Origin: Pseudoxanthomonas sp. J35
GTDB taxonomy: Bacteria; Pseudomonadota; Gammaproteobacteria; Xanthomonadales; Xanthomonadaceae
Length of the DNA stretch: 64,000 nucleotides
Assembly (NCBI RefSeq): GCF_000513995.1
Contig: NZ_AZVB01000003.1
Coordinates: 124,001 to 188,000 of the forward strand
Direction of reading: 5' to 3'
The notes under the pieces are model-generated. The model ran no database searches, was not told the DNA's origin, and worked only from the letters and a program-made list of their open reading frames with translations. Below, piece after piece: positions 8,902 through 17,984 of this stretch. The first letter of the stretch is position 1, and every line of letters starts with the position of its first letter. The position numbers were made by a program, and so were the translations under genes.

Positions 8902-11109
8902 CTAGTAGAGGTCGACGGGGTCGATGTCGAGCGACCAGCGCGTGCGCCGCGCTTCGGGCAGGGCGTGGATCGCCGGCAGCGCCGCGTCCAGGGAGGCATG
9001 CAGCGCGCGGCGCGCCGATGCCGACAGCAGCAGCTGCATCCGGTACAGGCCGGCGCGCCGCGCCATCGGTGCGGTGATCGGGCCGTGCAGTTCCAGCGTG
9101 GCATCGGCGCCGGACGCATTGCGCAGCAGCGATTTCGCCGCGAGCAGGAACGCGCCGGCGGCGTCGGCCTGCTGCGCTTCGGCGCGCAGCAACGCCAGGT
9201 GCGCGAACGGCGGGAAGCCGGCCGCCTCGCGCAAGGCCAGCTCCTCGTCGGCGAAGCTGTCGTAGCCGCCGCGGATCAGCCCGTGCAGCAGCGGATGCTC
9301 CGGATGGTGGGTCTGCCACCACACCTCGCCCGGACGCCGCGCGCGGCCGGCGCGGCCTGCCACCTGGATCAGCAGCTGGGCCAGCTTCTCGCCAGCGCGG
9401 AAGTCGGAGGAGAACAGGCCTTCATCGACGCCGACCACGACCACGCGGGTGAGGTTGGGCAGGTCGTGGCCCTTGGCGAGGATCTGCGTGCCGACGAGGA
9501 TGCCGGGCCTCTCGCCCAGCTCGGCCAGCAGCTTCTGCAGGCCGTCGCGGCGCGCAGTGGTGCCGCGGTCGATGCGCAGCACCGGCCAGTCGGCGAACCG
9601 TTCGGCCAGCAGTTCCTCCAGCCGCTCGGTGCCGATGCCCTGCGGCTGCAGCGCCAGGCTGGCGCAGTCCGGGCATGCGGGCGGGCGCGCCTGGCGGTGG
9701 CCGCAGTGGTGGCACACCAGCCTGCCGCCGCCGGCGTGCACCGTCATCGGCGTGCCCTGCAGCGCGCTGCTGCAGCGCGGGCAGTGCGCGCTCCAGCCGC
9801 AGTCGTGGCACAGCAGCACCGGCGCGTAGCCGCGGCGGTTTTTGAACACCAGTACCTGGCCGCCGTCGCGCAGCGCGGCGCCGATCATGTCCAGCACTTC
9901 CGGCGCCAGCCCGGCCTGCAGCGGGCGCTTGCGCACGTCGAGGATGCGCACCGCCGGCGGCCGCGCGTCGCCGGCGCGCTGGCGCAGGCGCAGGTGCGCG
10001 TAGCGGCCGGCGCGGGCGTTGTGCAGGGTCTCCAGCGAAGGCGTGGCGCTGCCCAGCAGCACCGGCACGCCCAGCGCCTTGCCGCGCACCAGGGCGAAGT
10101 CGCGGGCGTGGTAGCGGATCCCGTCCTGCTGCTTGTAGCTGCCGTCGTGTTCCTCGTCGACCACGATCAGCCCGGCTTCCGGCAGCGGGGTGAACACCGC
10201 CGAACGCGTGCCCACGATGACCCGCGCTTCGCCGCGCCAGGCCGCGACCCAGACGCGGGCGCGCTCGTTGTCGTTCAGCCCCGAATGCAGGGCGTGCACC
10301 GGGACGCCCAGGCGCGCGCGGAAGCGGGCGAGGGTCTGCGGGGTAAGCCCGATCTCCGGCACCAGCACCAGCGCCTGGCGGCCGCGCGCCAGGCAGTCGG
10401 CGATCGCGTGCAGGTAGACCTCGGTCTTGCCGCTGCCGGTGACGCCTTCCAGCACCACCGGGGTGAAGCCCTCGGCGGCACGCAGCACGTCGATCGCGGC
10501 CTGCTGCTCATCGTTCGGCGTGGGTCCGGGCTGCGGCGCCGGCGCGGTGGCATGCGCCGGCACCGCGACCCGCTCGGCGTAACCGCGCCTGGCCAGGGCC
10601 CGGGCCGCCTCGCGCCAGCCCTCCAGGGTGGAGTCGAGCCGGTCCTCCAGGCAGGGGCCTTCGGCCAGCAGTGCGGCCAGCCGTTGCGGGCGGCTGTTGC
10701 GGCGCAGGCCCTCGCGCCCGGTCGCGCCGGCTTCGGTCAGCACCCAGGCCCAGGCATGGGTGTCGGGCAGCGGGTCGGCCCCGCGCAACGCGGCGGGCAG
10801 GGCGGTGGCGAAGACCTCGCCGGCCGGGGCGTGGCTGTAGCGGGCCAGCCAGCGCAGCGAATCGAGCAGCTCGCCGGTGAACAGGGGCTCGGGGTCGGGC
10901 AGGTCGATGGCCTGGCGCAGGCCGGTGCCCGTCTCCGCCGGGCCCGCGCCCAGCACCACCCCGGCCAGTTCCCGGTTGCCGAACGGCACCCGGACCCGAT
11001 GCCCGACCAGGGCGGATGTGGCCTCCAGCCCCTCCGGCGGCAGGTAGTCGAACAGCCGGGGCAGCGGGACCGGCAGGGCGACTTGCAGGCAGACAGGGGC
11101 GGCGGGCAT
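8902..11109 (-). CDS. priA: Primosomal replication helicase PriA (protein N')
   Basis: A 735-residue 3'-to-5' superfamily 2 helicase that reloads the replisome at collapsed forks. Visible features in order: N-terminal DNA-binding region beginning with the typical VALPVPLPRLFDYLPPEG; Walker A GVTGSGKTEVYL at about residue 220; Walker B DEEHD; the paired zinc-binding cluster with CHDCGWSAHCPRCSS and CHHCGH...CPDC around residues 430-470; and helicase motifs VGTQILAKGHD and QVAGRAGRA. The length is the family norm. It is divergent from the next gene across a 436-base gap containing two DnaA boxes. Confidence 0.97.
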   Translation of the reverse strand: MPAAPVCLQVALPVPLPRLFDYLPPEGLEATSALVGHRVRVPFGNRELAGVVLGAGPAETGTGLRQAIDLPDPEPLFTGELLDSLRWLARYSHAPAGEVFATALPAALRGADPLPDTHAWAWVLTEAGATGREGLRRNSRPQRLAALLAEGPCLEDRLDSTLEGWREAARALARRGYAERVAVPAHATAPAPQPGPTPNDEQQAAIDVLRAAEGFTPVVLEGVTGSGKTEVYLHAIADCLARGRQALVLVPEIGLTPQTLARFRARLGVPVHALHSGLNDNERARVWVAAWRGEARVIVGTRSAVFTPLPEAGLIVVDEEHDGSYKQQDGIRYHARDFALVRGKALGVPVLLGSATPSLETLHNARAGRYAHLRLRQRAGDARPPAVRILDVRKRPLQAGLAPEVLDMIGAALRDGGQVLVFKNRRGYAPVLLCHDCGWSAHCPRCSSALQGTPMTVHAGGGRLVCHHCGHRQARPPACPDCASLALQPQGIGTERLEELLAERFADWPVLRIDRGTTARRDGLQKLLAELGERPGILVGTQILAKGHDLPNLTRVVVVGVDEGLFSSDFRAGEKLAQLLIQVAGRAGRARRPGEVWWQTHHPEHPLLHGLIRGGYDSFADEELALREAAGFPPFAHLALLRAEAQQADAAGAFLLAAKSLLRNASGADATLELHGPITAPMARRAGLYRMQLLLSASARRALHASLDAALPAIHALPEARRTRWSLDIDPVDLY

Positions 11110-11545
11110 CGCGGCAGTCTAAGCCAAGGCGCTCCCTGCCCAGACCGGTCGCCGTTTGCCGGCCATTGGTCTGGCCGGCCTGATGAAGGGGGTGTAAACC
11201 GCCGTCACAGTTGGAGATTTCGGCTTATCCACACAAGCTGTGGATAAGCTTGTGCATGACAGTCGTGCTTCACGGCGCAACGACCGCATTTCAAGCGGGT
11301 CAGTCAGGTTGGTCAAAAAAACGCCACATCCAAAGGGCCTTTGATATCAACCACTTGGCCGTGAAACACCGCGGCGGTACCGGCGCACGGGCGGAAGCCG
11401 CCCTGTTGCTGGAGGAAAATTTGCGCTGTGCACAACCACGCAGCCGCCAAGCCTTGTAACAGCGGGCTGGAACAGCTTCCGTGGCCCTGTCAAGGACTCC
11501 ATCCAGGCACCGGCGGCCGTATCCTGCAGACCCGACGGAGTTCCA
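11110..11545. other. 436-base gap between priA and the DUF3106 gene
   Basis: No convincing gene is seen. The region carries the promoters of two divergent genes, an A-rich patch (GGTCAAAAAAACGCC near 11310), a facing pair of perfect DnaA boxes at 11225-11247 and a near match TGTGCACAA around 11427. It is less GC-rich than the flanking genes. Confidence 0.6.
11225..11247. promoter_or_regulatory. Facing pair of DnaA boxes
   Basis: TTATCCACA (11225-11233) and TGTGGATAA (11239-11247) are both perfect matches to the DnaA box consensus TTATNCACA, in opposite orientation with a five-base spacer. A second, overlapping dyad CACAAGCT...AGCTTGTG begins within it. They sit about 115 bases upstream of the priA start codon. 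Confidence 0.7.
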
Positions 11546-12922
11546 ATGCACGACCCCTCCTCCCCCCGGACGACGGAACTGCCCGCCGCCCTGAACGCCT
11601 TCCTGCGCGGCGTCGAACGTCGCGCCTTCGTATTCCTCTGGCTGCAGGACGGCGACGAGCGTGGCGCCGGCCATGCCCTGGCCGCCGCCATCCGCGCCTT
11701 CCCCGGCCCGGCCGCGGCCATGCCGATGGGCGACTGGCCGGGCCGGTTCTGGAAGCTGCTGCTGGCCCTGCCTCCGGGACCCGGGCGCGGCAGCTGGCCG
11801 GAAGAGCTGGGCTTCCTCGGCCGGATGCCGCTGCCCGCGCGTCGCGCCCTGCTGCTGCGCCAGGTCGCCGGCCTGGACGAGGCCGCTGCGGCCGAGGCCA
11901 TGGACCTGGACCTGGCTGGCTACCAGCAGGCGCTGGCCGAGGCCTGCCCGCGCGACGAAGACGGGGCCCCCGACGCCGCCGGCTGGCGCCGCCAGGCCGA
12001 GGCGATCCAGCAGGTCGGTCGCCAGCTCACCCCGGAGCGGCTGGCCTGGCTGGGCGAACTGCACGAAGCGGCCCTGGCCGGGCAGTTTGCGCCCCCCGCG
12101 TCAGGGGAGCCCGCGCCGGCGGCAGCGGCGTCGCCCGCACCCGCGCCCGGGCCGCGCCCGCCGCGCCGTCCACTGCGCTGGCTGGGCGTGGTCGTCCTGC
12201 TGCTCGCCCTGGCCGGTGCGGCCTGGTACTTCTGGCCGAAGCTGGCCTCACCGCTGGCGACCAGCGAAGAGGTGGCCCCGCCGCCGGACGATGGCCGCGT
12301 GCACGACGCCGACCCGATCGTGGTGGAGCCCTTGCCGCCCCCGGAAGCCCCGGCCACGCCGCCGGACGGGGAGCCGTCGCTGCCGCTGGCCCTGCAGGAG
12401 GACCCGCTGGTGGCCGACCTGGCCCTGCTGTCCTGGTACGCGGCCGGCATGCCCGGCTCGCGGCTGGATCGCGAGCGCGCCGGCCCGGGCGAGGAGTCGC
12501 CCGCGTCGCCCCCCGATCCGGATCCGGCCTCGGGCCTGGAAACCTGGTCGCAGCTCGATGCCCAGGCGCAGGCGCAGCTGCGCGCCGCCGCCGCCGAGTT
12601 CCAGGCGCTGGACCCGGCGGCACAGGCCGGGCTGCGCGCGCGTTTCGCCGCGCTGGATGCGATGGAGCGCCGCGGCTGGCTGCTCGGCCCCGGGCTGGGC
12701 GCCGACTATGCCGCCCTGCAGCCGCTGGTCGGGTTCGTGCCCGAGGACGAGCGCCTGCCGCTGCTGGCCGCGCTGCGCGCGCTGGATGCCAACCAGCGCG
12801 CTCGATTGGGCGCGCTGGCGTGGCGCACGCCGCCGGCCGAACGCGCGGCGCTGCGCCGCGACCTGCTGGCCACCGCGCCTTCGCAGCGCGACGCCTGGCT
12901 GGAGCAGCGCGAACGCGAGTAG
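11546..12922 (+). CDS. DUF3106-type membrane protein with sigma-factor-like N terminus
   Basis: This 458-residue protein has one membrane segment at residues 212-230, preceded by a Pro/Ala-rich linker. The N-terminal cytoplasmic part contains PARRALLLRQVAGLDEAAAAEAM near residues 97-119, which resembles region 4 of ECF sigma factors but lacks a clear region 2. The C-terminal part, outside the membrane, consists of Leu/Ala/Arg-rich helices like the DUF3106 family found in xanthomonads. Function is unknown. The layout recalls transmembrane anti-sigma regulators, which is inference. The start has a GGAG (11537-11540) five bases upstream. It converges on the DUF3667 gene. Confidence 0.7.
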   Translation: MHDPSSPRTTELPAALNAFLRGVERRAFVFLWLQDGDERGAGHALAAAIRAFPGPAAAMPMGDWPGRFWKLLLALPPGPGRGSWPEELGFLGRMPLPARRALLLRQVAGLDEAAAAEAMDLDLAGYQQALAEACPRDEDGAPDAAGWRRQAEAIQQVGRQLTPERLAWLGELHEAALAGQFAPPASGEPAPAAAASPAPAPGPRPPRRPLRWLGVVVLLLALAGAAWYFWPKLASPLATSEEVAPPPDDGRVHDADPIVVEPLPPPEAPATPPDGEPSLPLALQEDPLVADLALLSWYAAGMPGSRLDRERAGPGEESPASPPDPDPASGLETWSQLDAQAQAQLRAAAAEFQALDPAAQAGLRARFAALDAMERRGWLLGPGLGADYAALQPLVGFVPEDERLPLLAALRALDANQRARLGALAWRTPPAERAALRRDLLATAPSQRDAWLEQRERE

Positions 12923-12944
12923 GGCTGGCCCGGCGCGGCCGGCT

Positions 12945-14060
12945 TCAGAGCCTGGCCAGCGCCCACAGCGCCACGGCTCCGGAGGCGATGGCGAGGACGA
13001 AGGCGTAGACCGAGCCGGCGACCAGGAAGCGCAGCGTGGTCGCCAGCCAGCCTTCGCCGTACACGCGCTTCTGCGACAGCAGCAGGTAGACCAGCATCCA
13101 CAGCACCAGCAGCCAGGCCACCACCCCGGCCGTGGTGCCGGCCGGCGTCTGCTTGAAGTGGTTGGCGACGGCGATCAGGCCGAACTGCGCCATCAGCGCC
13201 AGGCACAGGAAGGCGTGGCTGTACAGCGCCACCACCAGGTGCTCGAGGTAGCTGCGGCCGGAGCCGAGGTAGAGCAGTTTCAGCAGCAGCGCGAACAGCG
13301 GCACCAGCACGAACAGCGCGCTCGGCACGCTGCCCATCAGCGCCGCGCGGTAGAGGCCGGGGTCTTCGCTTGCACGCTGGAGGTTGCGCTTCAGGCGCAG
13401 CCCCTGGCGCGCGGCCCAGTCGTGCTGCGCGGCTTCTTCCCCGTCCACCGCAGGGGCCGGTGCGGTCTCCGTCGCGGCAGCCGTCGTAGCGGGCGCCGCC
13501 GCGGACGGCGTGCCGCCCAGTTCGACGATGCGCCGGTCGGCTTCGCGGCGCAGGTCGGCGATGCCCTTGTCGTAGCCGACGTGGGCCGCGGCCAGCACGG
13601 CCGGGGTCTGCGCGCGGGCCTGTTCCAGCGCGGCGATCCCAGCGTCGCGGATCCGTTCCACGTCCTCGATCGTGGCGGCCCGCCGCAGCTCGGGCCACAG
13701 CTCGACCGGCTGGCCCTGGGCGTCGGCCTGGTTGACGTTGAGTTCGATGTCCAGGCCCAGGTCGACGACGCGGCCGACGAAGAACGCCATCACGCACAGC
13801 ACCACGAACATGCGCATCGGCGCCACGTAGGGCGCGCGGTGGCCGGCCAGGTAGTCGCGCGCCAGCGCGCCGGGCGAGAGCAGCCTGCGCAGGCTGCGGA
13901 AGATGCGTCCGTCCAGATGCCAGAACGACTCGAATACTTCCTCCACCGCGTGCGCGAAGCTGCGCACCGGGTTGTGCGCGGATTGGCCGCAGACGTGGCA
14001 GAACGCGCCCTGCAGCGGCGTCGCGCAGTTCTGGCAGGCCGCCGGATGGCTGTCGTTCAT
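12945..14060 (-). CDS. DUF3667 domain membrane protein with N-terminal zinc ribbon
   Basis: The 371-residue protein starts with a zinc-ribbon-like segment (CQNCATPLQGAFCHVCGQ), followed by the DUF3667 core with HLDGRIFRSLRRLLSPG and YLAGHRAPYVAPMRMF, and then several membrane segments. A hydrophilic stretch of about 130 residues, with an Ala/Thr-rich part, interrupts the membrane segments. The ATG at 14060 precedes the ribbon directly; the open frame extends further upstream only as a shadow. Members are common in Xanthomonadaceae and Bacteroidetes, with no established function. Confidence 0.8.
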   Translation of the reverse strand: MNDSHPAACQNCATPLQGAFCHVCGQSAHNPVRSFAHAVEEVFESFWHLDGRIFRSLRRLLSPGALARDYLAGHRAPYVAPMRMFVVLCVMAFFVGRVVDLGLDIELNVNQADAQGQPVELWPELRRAATIEDVERIRDAGIAALEQARAQTPAVLAAAHVGYDKGIADLRREADRRIVELGGTPSAAAPATTAAATETAPAPAVDGEEAAQHDWAARQGLRLKRNLQRASEDPGLYRAALMGSVPSALFVLVPLFALLLKLLYLGSGRSYLEHLVVALYSHAFLCLALMAQFGLIAVANHFKQTPAGTTAGVVAWLLVLWMLVYLLLSQKRVYGEGWLATTLRFLVAGSVYAFVLAIASGAVALWALARL

Positions 14061-14163
14061 CGGTCCGTTAACGGGTGGGGATCGGGCGCGGCTAAGATAG
14101 CGGGCTGCCGGAGCCCGGTACCAGTGCTTCCTGCACGGCCGCAGCCCGCTTCCGACGCCTCCC

Positions 14164-15552
14164 ATGTCCCACGCTTCCCCGCCGCGCTTCGGTCGCGAAC
14201 TGCGGGCCACCGCCACGCTCGCCCTGCCGCTCGTGCTCGGCCATGTGTCCACCGGCCTGATCAGCTTCGTCGACAACGTCATTGCCGGACACCACGGCAC
14301 GCGCACGCTCGCCTCGGTGACGGTGGGCACGGCGCTGATGTGGCTGCCGATGATGGTGCCGCTGGGCACGCTGATCGCGCTGACCGCGTCGGTGTCGCAG
14401 CTGGACGGTGCCGGTCGCCGCCACGAGATCGGGCCGCTGTTCCGCCAGGCGTTGTGGCTGGCGCTGGGTCTGGGCCTGCTGATGTCCGGCTTCCTCAGCG
14501 TGGTGCCGCTGGCGCTGGGCGCGTTCGGCATTGCCCCCGACATCATTCCCGGCGCGACCGCGTTCTGCCACGCGGTGCGCTGGGGCGCGCCGGCGATGGT
14601 GATGTTCTTCTGCATGCGCTACCTCAGCGAAGGCACGCACTGGACGCTGCCGACGATGCTGCTCGGCTTCGGCGGCCTGGCGGTGCTGGCACCGCTGGGC
14701 TACGCGCTGACCTTCGGCGTCGGCCCGCTGCCGGAGATGGGGGCGGCCGGGCTTGGCGCCGCCTCGGCCACGGTGATGTGGCTGCAGGCGCTCACCTTCG
14801 CGTTCTACCTGGCAAGGTCGCGGCGGTTCGCGCCGCTGGCGCTGTTCTCGCACCTGGAGCCACCGCGCTGGAGTGTGATCCGCGGCCTGCTCGCCACCGG
14901 CCTGCCGATCGGCGTGACCGTGCTCATGGAAGGCGGGCTGTTCATCGCCACCGCGCTGCTGATCGCGCGGCTGGGCGAGGTGCCGGCGGCGGCGCACCAG
15001 ATCGCGATCAACGTCTCCGCGTTGTGCTTCATGCTGCCGATGGGCCTGGCCGAGGCGACCACGGTGCGCGTGGGCCACGCGCTCGGCGCGCAGGATCCGG
15101 CCGGCGTGCGCCGCGCCGCCTACGCCGGCTATGCCATCGTGCTGGGCACCCAGCTGTGTTCGGCCACCGTGCTGCTGCTGGGCCACGATGCGATCGTCTC
15201 GGTCTACACCGCCGATGTGGCGGTGGCGGCGCTGGCCTCGACCCTGCTGCTGTTCGCCGCCGCGTTCCAGTTCCCCGACGGCATCCAGGTGATGTCGGCC
15301 GGCTCCCTGCGCGGACTGCGCGACACCCGCGTGCCGATGCTGCTGGCCACGGTCGCCTACTGGGGCCTGGGCATGCCGCTGGGCGCCGGGCTCGGCCTGG
15401 GCCTGGGGCTGGGTCCGCAGGGGATGTGGGCCGGGCTGATCACCGGCCTGACCGCCGCCGCGATCCTGATGGGCGCGCGCCTGAACTGGCGCCTGCGCAA
15501 CCTGCCGCCGCCGGTCGCCAGCGAACCGCCGCCTGGTGGCACCCTGACTTAA
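14164..15552 (+). CDS. MATE family multidrug/toxic compound exporter
   Basis: A 462-residue protein with twelve hydrophobic segments in two homologous halves, the hallmark of the MATE family. The first segment, ALPLVLGHVSTGLISFVDNVIAGHHG, matches the NorM-type motif that carries the cation-binding region. Members export cationic drugs and metabolites in exchange for Na+ or H+. It is divergent from the DUF3667 gene and 77 bases before sppA. The substrate is unknown. Confidence 0.9.
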   Translation: MSHASPPRFGRELRATATLALPLVLGHVSTGLISFVDNVIAGHHGTRTLASVTVGTALMWLPMMVPLGTLIALTASVSQLDGAGRRHEIGPLFRQALWLALGLGLLMSGFLSVVPLALGAFGIAPDIIPGATAFCHAVRWGAPAMVMFFCMRYLSEGTHWTLPTMLLGFGGLAVLAPLGYALTFGVGPLPEMGAAGLGAASATVMWLQALTFAFYLARSRRFAPLALFSHLEPPRWSVIRGLLATGLPIGVTVLMEGGLFIATALLIARLGEVPAAAHQIAINVSALCFMLPMGLAEATTVRVGHALGAQDPAGVRRAAYAGYAIVLGTQLCSATVLLLGHDAIVSVYTADVAVAALASTLLLFAAAFQFPDGIQVMSAGSLRGLRDTRVPMLLATVAYWGLGMPLGAGLGLGLGLGPQGMWAGLITGLTAAAILMGARLNWRLRNLPPPVASEPPPGGTLT

Positions 15553-15629
15553 GGCGTATGAAAGCCTGCGGCGCTGGGGCTATCCTGCCTGCGTAGAACC
15601 CGCATGCCCTCCGCCGGAGCCGCTCCCCG

Positions 15630-17534
15630 ATGATCCCGCCCCCCCTGCCGCCGCGCCGCAATCCCGTCGCCACGTTCTTCGTGGGCCTGTGGGACGTGAT
15701 GAACTTCACCCGGCGACTGATCCTCAACCTGCTGTTCTTCGGCCTGCTGTTCCTGGTGCTGCTGGTGTTCGTGGCGGCGCTGGGCAAGGGCAGCGGCGTG
15801 AAGCCGCTGCAGGAGCGCACCACCCTGGTGATCGCGCCGGAAGGGCGGCTGGTCGAGCAGTTCTCCACCGACCCGGTGAGCCGGGCGTTCGCGCGGGCGG
15901 TGGGCGATTCCTCGGCCGAGGAGATCCAGCTGCGCGACCTGCTGCGCGCGATCGAGGCGGCCAAGCAGGACAAGCACATCGAACGCGTGCTGCTGCAGCT
16001 GGACAAGCTGCAGCCGTCGGGCATGGCCTCGATGCGCGAGGTGGCCAAGGCGCTGGCCGAGCTGCGCGCCAGCGGCAAGCAGCTCGTCGCCTACGGCGAA
16101 GGCATGAGCCAGGGCCAGTACCTGCTGGCCGCGCAGGCCGACGAGATCTACCTGGACCCGATGGGGTCGCTGCTGCTGGAAGGCCTGGCCCGTTACCGCC
16201 AGTACTTCCGCACCGGCCTGCAGGACAAGCTGGGCGTGGACGTGCACCTGTTCCGCGTCGGCGAGTTCAAGTCGGCGGCCGAGCCGTACATCCTCGACGC
16301 CGCCTCGCCGGAGTCGAAGGAAGCGGACCTGTACTGGATGAACGACGTCTGGCAGCGCTACCTGGCCGACGTCGCCAGCGCGCGCGGGCTGGATCCGGCG
16401 CAGCTGGGCGCGCAGATCAACGCGCTGCCGGAAAGCATCGAGGCCGCCGGCGGCGACCTGGCCCGGCACGCGCTGCAGATGAAGCTGGTCGACGGCCTGA
16501 AGACCCGCGAGGAAGTGGAGCAGCTGCTGGCCGAGCGCGGCGTGGCCGACGAGGACGACGAGCGCGGCTTCCGCAACATCTCGCTGCAGGCCTACCTGGC
16601 CCAGGTCGACAGCAGGCGCCTGCCGGTCGACAAGCGCCCGCAGGTGGCGGTGGTGGTGGCCGAAGGCGAGATCACCGGTGGCGACCAGCCGGCCGGCCGC
16701 ATCGGCGGCGAATCGACCGCCGCGCTGCTGCGCCAGGCGCGCGAGGACGAGGACGTGAAGGCGGTGGTGCTGCGCGTCGATTCGCCCGGCGGCGAAGTGT
16801 TCGCCTCCGAGCAGATCCGTCGCGAGGTCGAGCTGCTGAAGGCCGAAGGCAAGCCGGTGGTGGTGTCGATGGGCGACCTGGCCGCGTCCGGCGGCTACTG
16901 GATCAGCATGGATGCCGACCGCATCTACGCCGACCCGTCGACCATCACCGGTTCGATCGGCATCTTCGGCCTGGTCCCGAACTTCACCCGCACCCTGGAC
17001 AAGATCGGCGTGCACACCGACGGCGTGAGCACCACCCGCTTCGCCGGCGCCTTCGACGTGACCCGTCCGCTGGATCCGGAAGTGGGCCGCGTGATCCAGG
17101 CGGTGATCAACAAGGGCTACGCCGACTTCACCGGCAAGGTCGCCGCCGCGCGCGGCAAGCCGGTCGAGGAAGTGGACGCGGTCGCCCGCGGCCGCGTGTG
17201 GAGCGGCGCGCAGGCGAAGGAGCGCGGCCTGGTCGACGAGCTGGGCGGCTTCGGCGATGCGGTCGCCGACGCGGCCTCGCGCGCAAGCCTGGAGGACGGC
17301 AAGTACCGCGTGCGCTACATCGAGAAGGCGGCGTCCCCGTTCGCGCAGTTCGTGTCCGGTTTCGCCGGCACCCGCATCGGCGGCGTGCTGCTGCACGACT
17401 CGGGCCTGGCCCGCGCCGCGCTGGCCCGCACCATGCCGGAAACCGAGGCGCAGCTGCGCTTCGTCGAGAACGCCCTGCGCGACCGCAACGGCGCGCCGGT
17501 GAAGTCGCTGGCCTACTGCTTCTGCGGCCTGTGA
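15630..17534 (+). CDS. sppA: Signal peptide peptidase SppA, 67 kDa type
   Basis: The 634-residue protein has an N-terminal membrane anchor (residues about 30-52) and two tandem S49 domains facing the periplasm, as in E. coli SppA. The catalytic Lys lies in the N-terminal domain, in RVGEFKSAAEPY, and the nucleophilic Ser in the C-terminal domain, in DLAASGGYWIS. SppA degrades cleaved signal peptides in the inner membrane. Length matches the long proteobacterial type. A TATCCT -10-like box lies about 45 bases upstream. It is followed by a composite palindromic repeat. Confidence 0.95.
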   Translation: MIPPPLPPRRNPVATFFVGLWDVMNFTRRLILNLLFFGLLFLVLLVFVAALGKGSGVKPLQERTTLVIAPEGRLVEQFSTDPVSRAFARAVGDSSAEEIQLRDLLRAIEAAKQDKHIERVLLQLDKLQPSGMASMREVAKALAELRASGKQLVAYGEGMSQGQYLLAAQADEIYLDPMGSLLLEGLARYRQYFRTGLQDKLGVDVHLFRVGEFKSAAEPYILDAASPESKEADLYWMNDVWQRYLADVASARGLDPAQLGAQINALPESIEAAGGDLARHALQMKLVDGLKTREEVEQLLAERGVADEDDERGFRNISLQAYLAQVDSRRLPVDKRPQVAVVVAEGEITGGDQPAGRIGGESTAALLRQAREDEDVKAVVLRVDSPGGEVFASEQIRREVELLKAEGKPVVVSMGDLAASGGYWISMDADRIYADPSTITGSIGIFGLVPNFTRTLDKIGVHTDGVSTTRFAGAFDVTRPLDPEVGRVIQAVINKGYADFTGKVAAARGKPVEEVDAVARGRVWSGAQAKERGLVDELGGFGDAVADAASRASLEDGKYRVRYIEKAASPFAQFVSGFAGTRIGGVLLHDSGLARAALARTMPETEAQLRFVENALRDRNGAPVKSLAYCFCGL

Positions 17535-17574
17535 CCCGGCGAGGCGGCGGGCCCATGCCCGCCGCACCCGCCCC

Positions 17575-17652
17575 GTAGAGCGGGGCTTGCCCCGCTGCTT
17601 CTTCACCCGGCCCGGCACATCCGGCGTGGGAGTCGGGCAAGCCCGACTCTAC
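17575..17652. repeat. Composite GTAG REP element (BIME-like), copy 1
   Basis: Two GTAG hairpins face each other. The first spans 17575-17596 (arms AGCGGGG and CCCCGCT) and the second, on the other strand, spans 17631-17652 (arms AGTCGGG and CCCGACT). The 34-base spacer between them is also conserved in the copy at 38142-38218, which lies in the opposite orientation. Confidence 0.8.
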
Positions 17653-17687
17653 GGGGATCGCGCGCGGCCTTCCGGTGGCGCCTTGGC

Positions 17688-17945
17688 TCAGCCGCCTTCG
17701 GCGGCGTCGACCGCGGCCTTCTGCCGGTCGGCAGCGTCCTGCAGGGTCTGCCCGGTCGCGCGGGCCTTGTCCTGCGGTGCGCGGATCGCATCGCGCAGCT
17801 CGGTATGGGCCTGTGCCTGCGGCTCCGGCGGTTGTTCGGTCGGCGGCGGTTCGGGCCGGCAGGCGGCCAGTGCCGCGCTCGCGGCAAGGGCCAGCGCGCA
17901 GGCGCGCATGGCGGCCGGATGCGTCGGGCGGCGGATCGTTGTCAT
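17688..17945 (-). CDS. Small Pro/Glu/Ala-rich lipoprotein
   Basis: An 85-residue protein with a lipoprotein signal: basic start, hydrophobic stretch and the lipobox LAAC at residues 26-29. The mature part is about 57 residues, Pro/Glu-rich and then a helix rich in Ala, Gln and Asp ([19 protein letters not shown]). The ATG at 17945 has a good GGGAG seven bases upstream, which decides it over an internal ATG. It is divergent from the SDR gene with only 39 bases between starts. No function is known; similar tiny lipoproteins occur in Xanthomonadaceae. Confidence 0.7.
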   Translation of the reverse strand: MTTIRRPTHPAAMRACALALAASAALAACRPEPPPTEQPPEPQAQAHTELRDAIRAPQDKARATGQTLQDAADRQKAAVDAAEGG

Positions 17946-17984
17946 CGCTGCACTCCCGTGGAAGGCCGGGGTTATCCTACGCCC

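Noticed and set aside
11110-11545. Chromosomal replication origin
   Set aside because: Two DnaA boxes are present, but dnaA, dnaN, rpmH and gidA are not nearby and there is no cluster of boxes with an AT-rich unwinding region. Kept as a DnaA-binding site only.
11661-15596. A 1311-codon plus-strand frame across the DUF3106, DUF3667 and MATE genes
   Set aside because: It is Arg/Pro-rich, has no domain, and conflicts with three well-supported genes on both strands.
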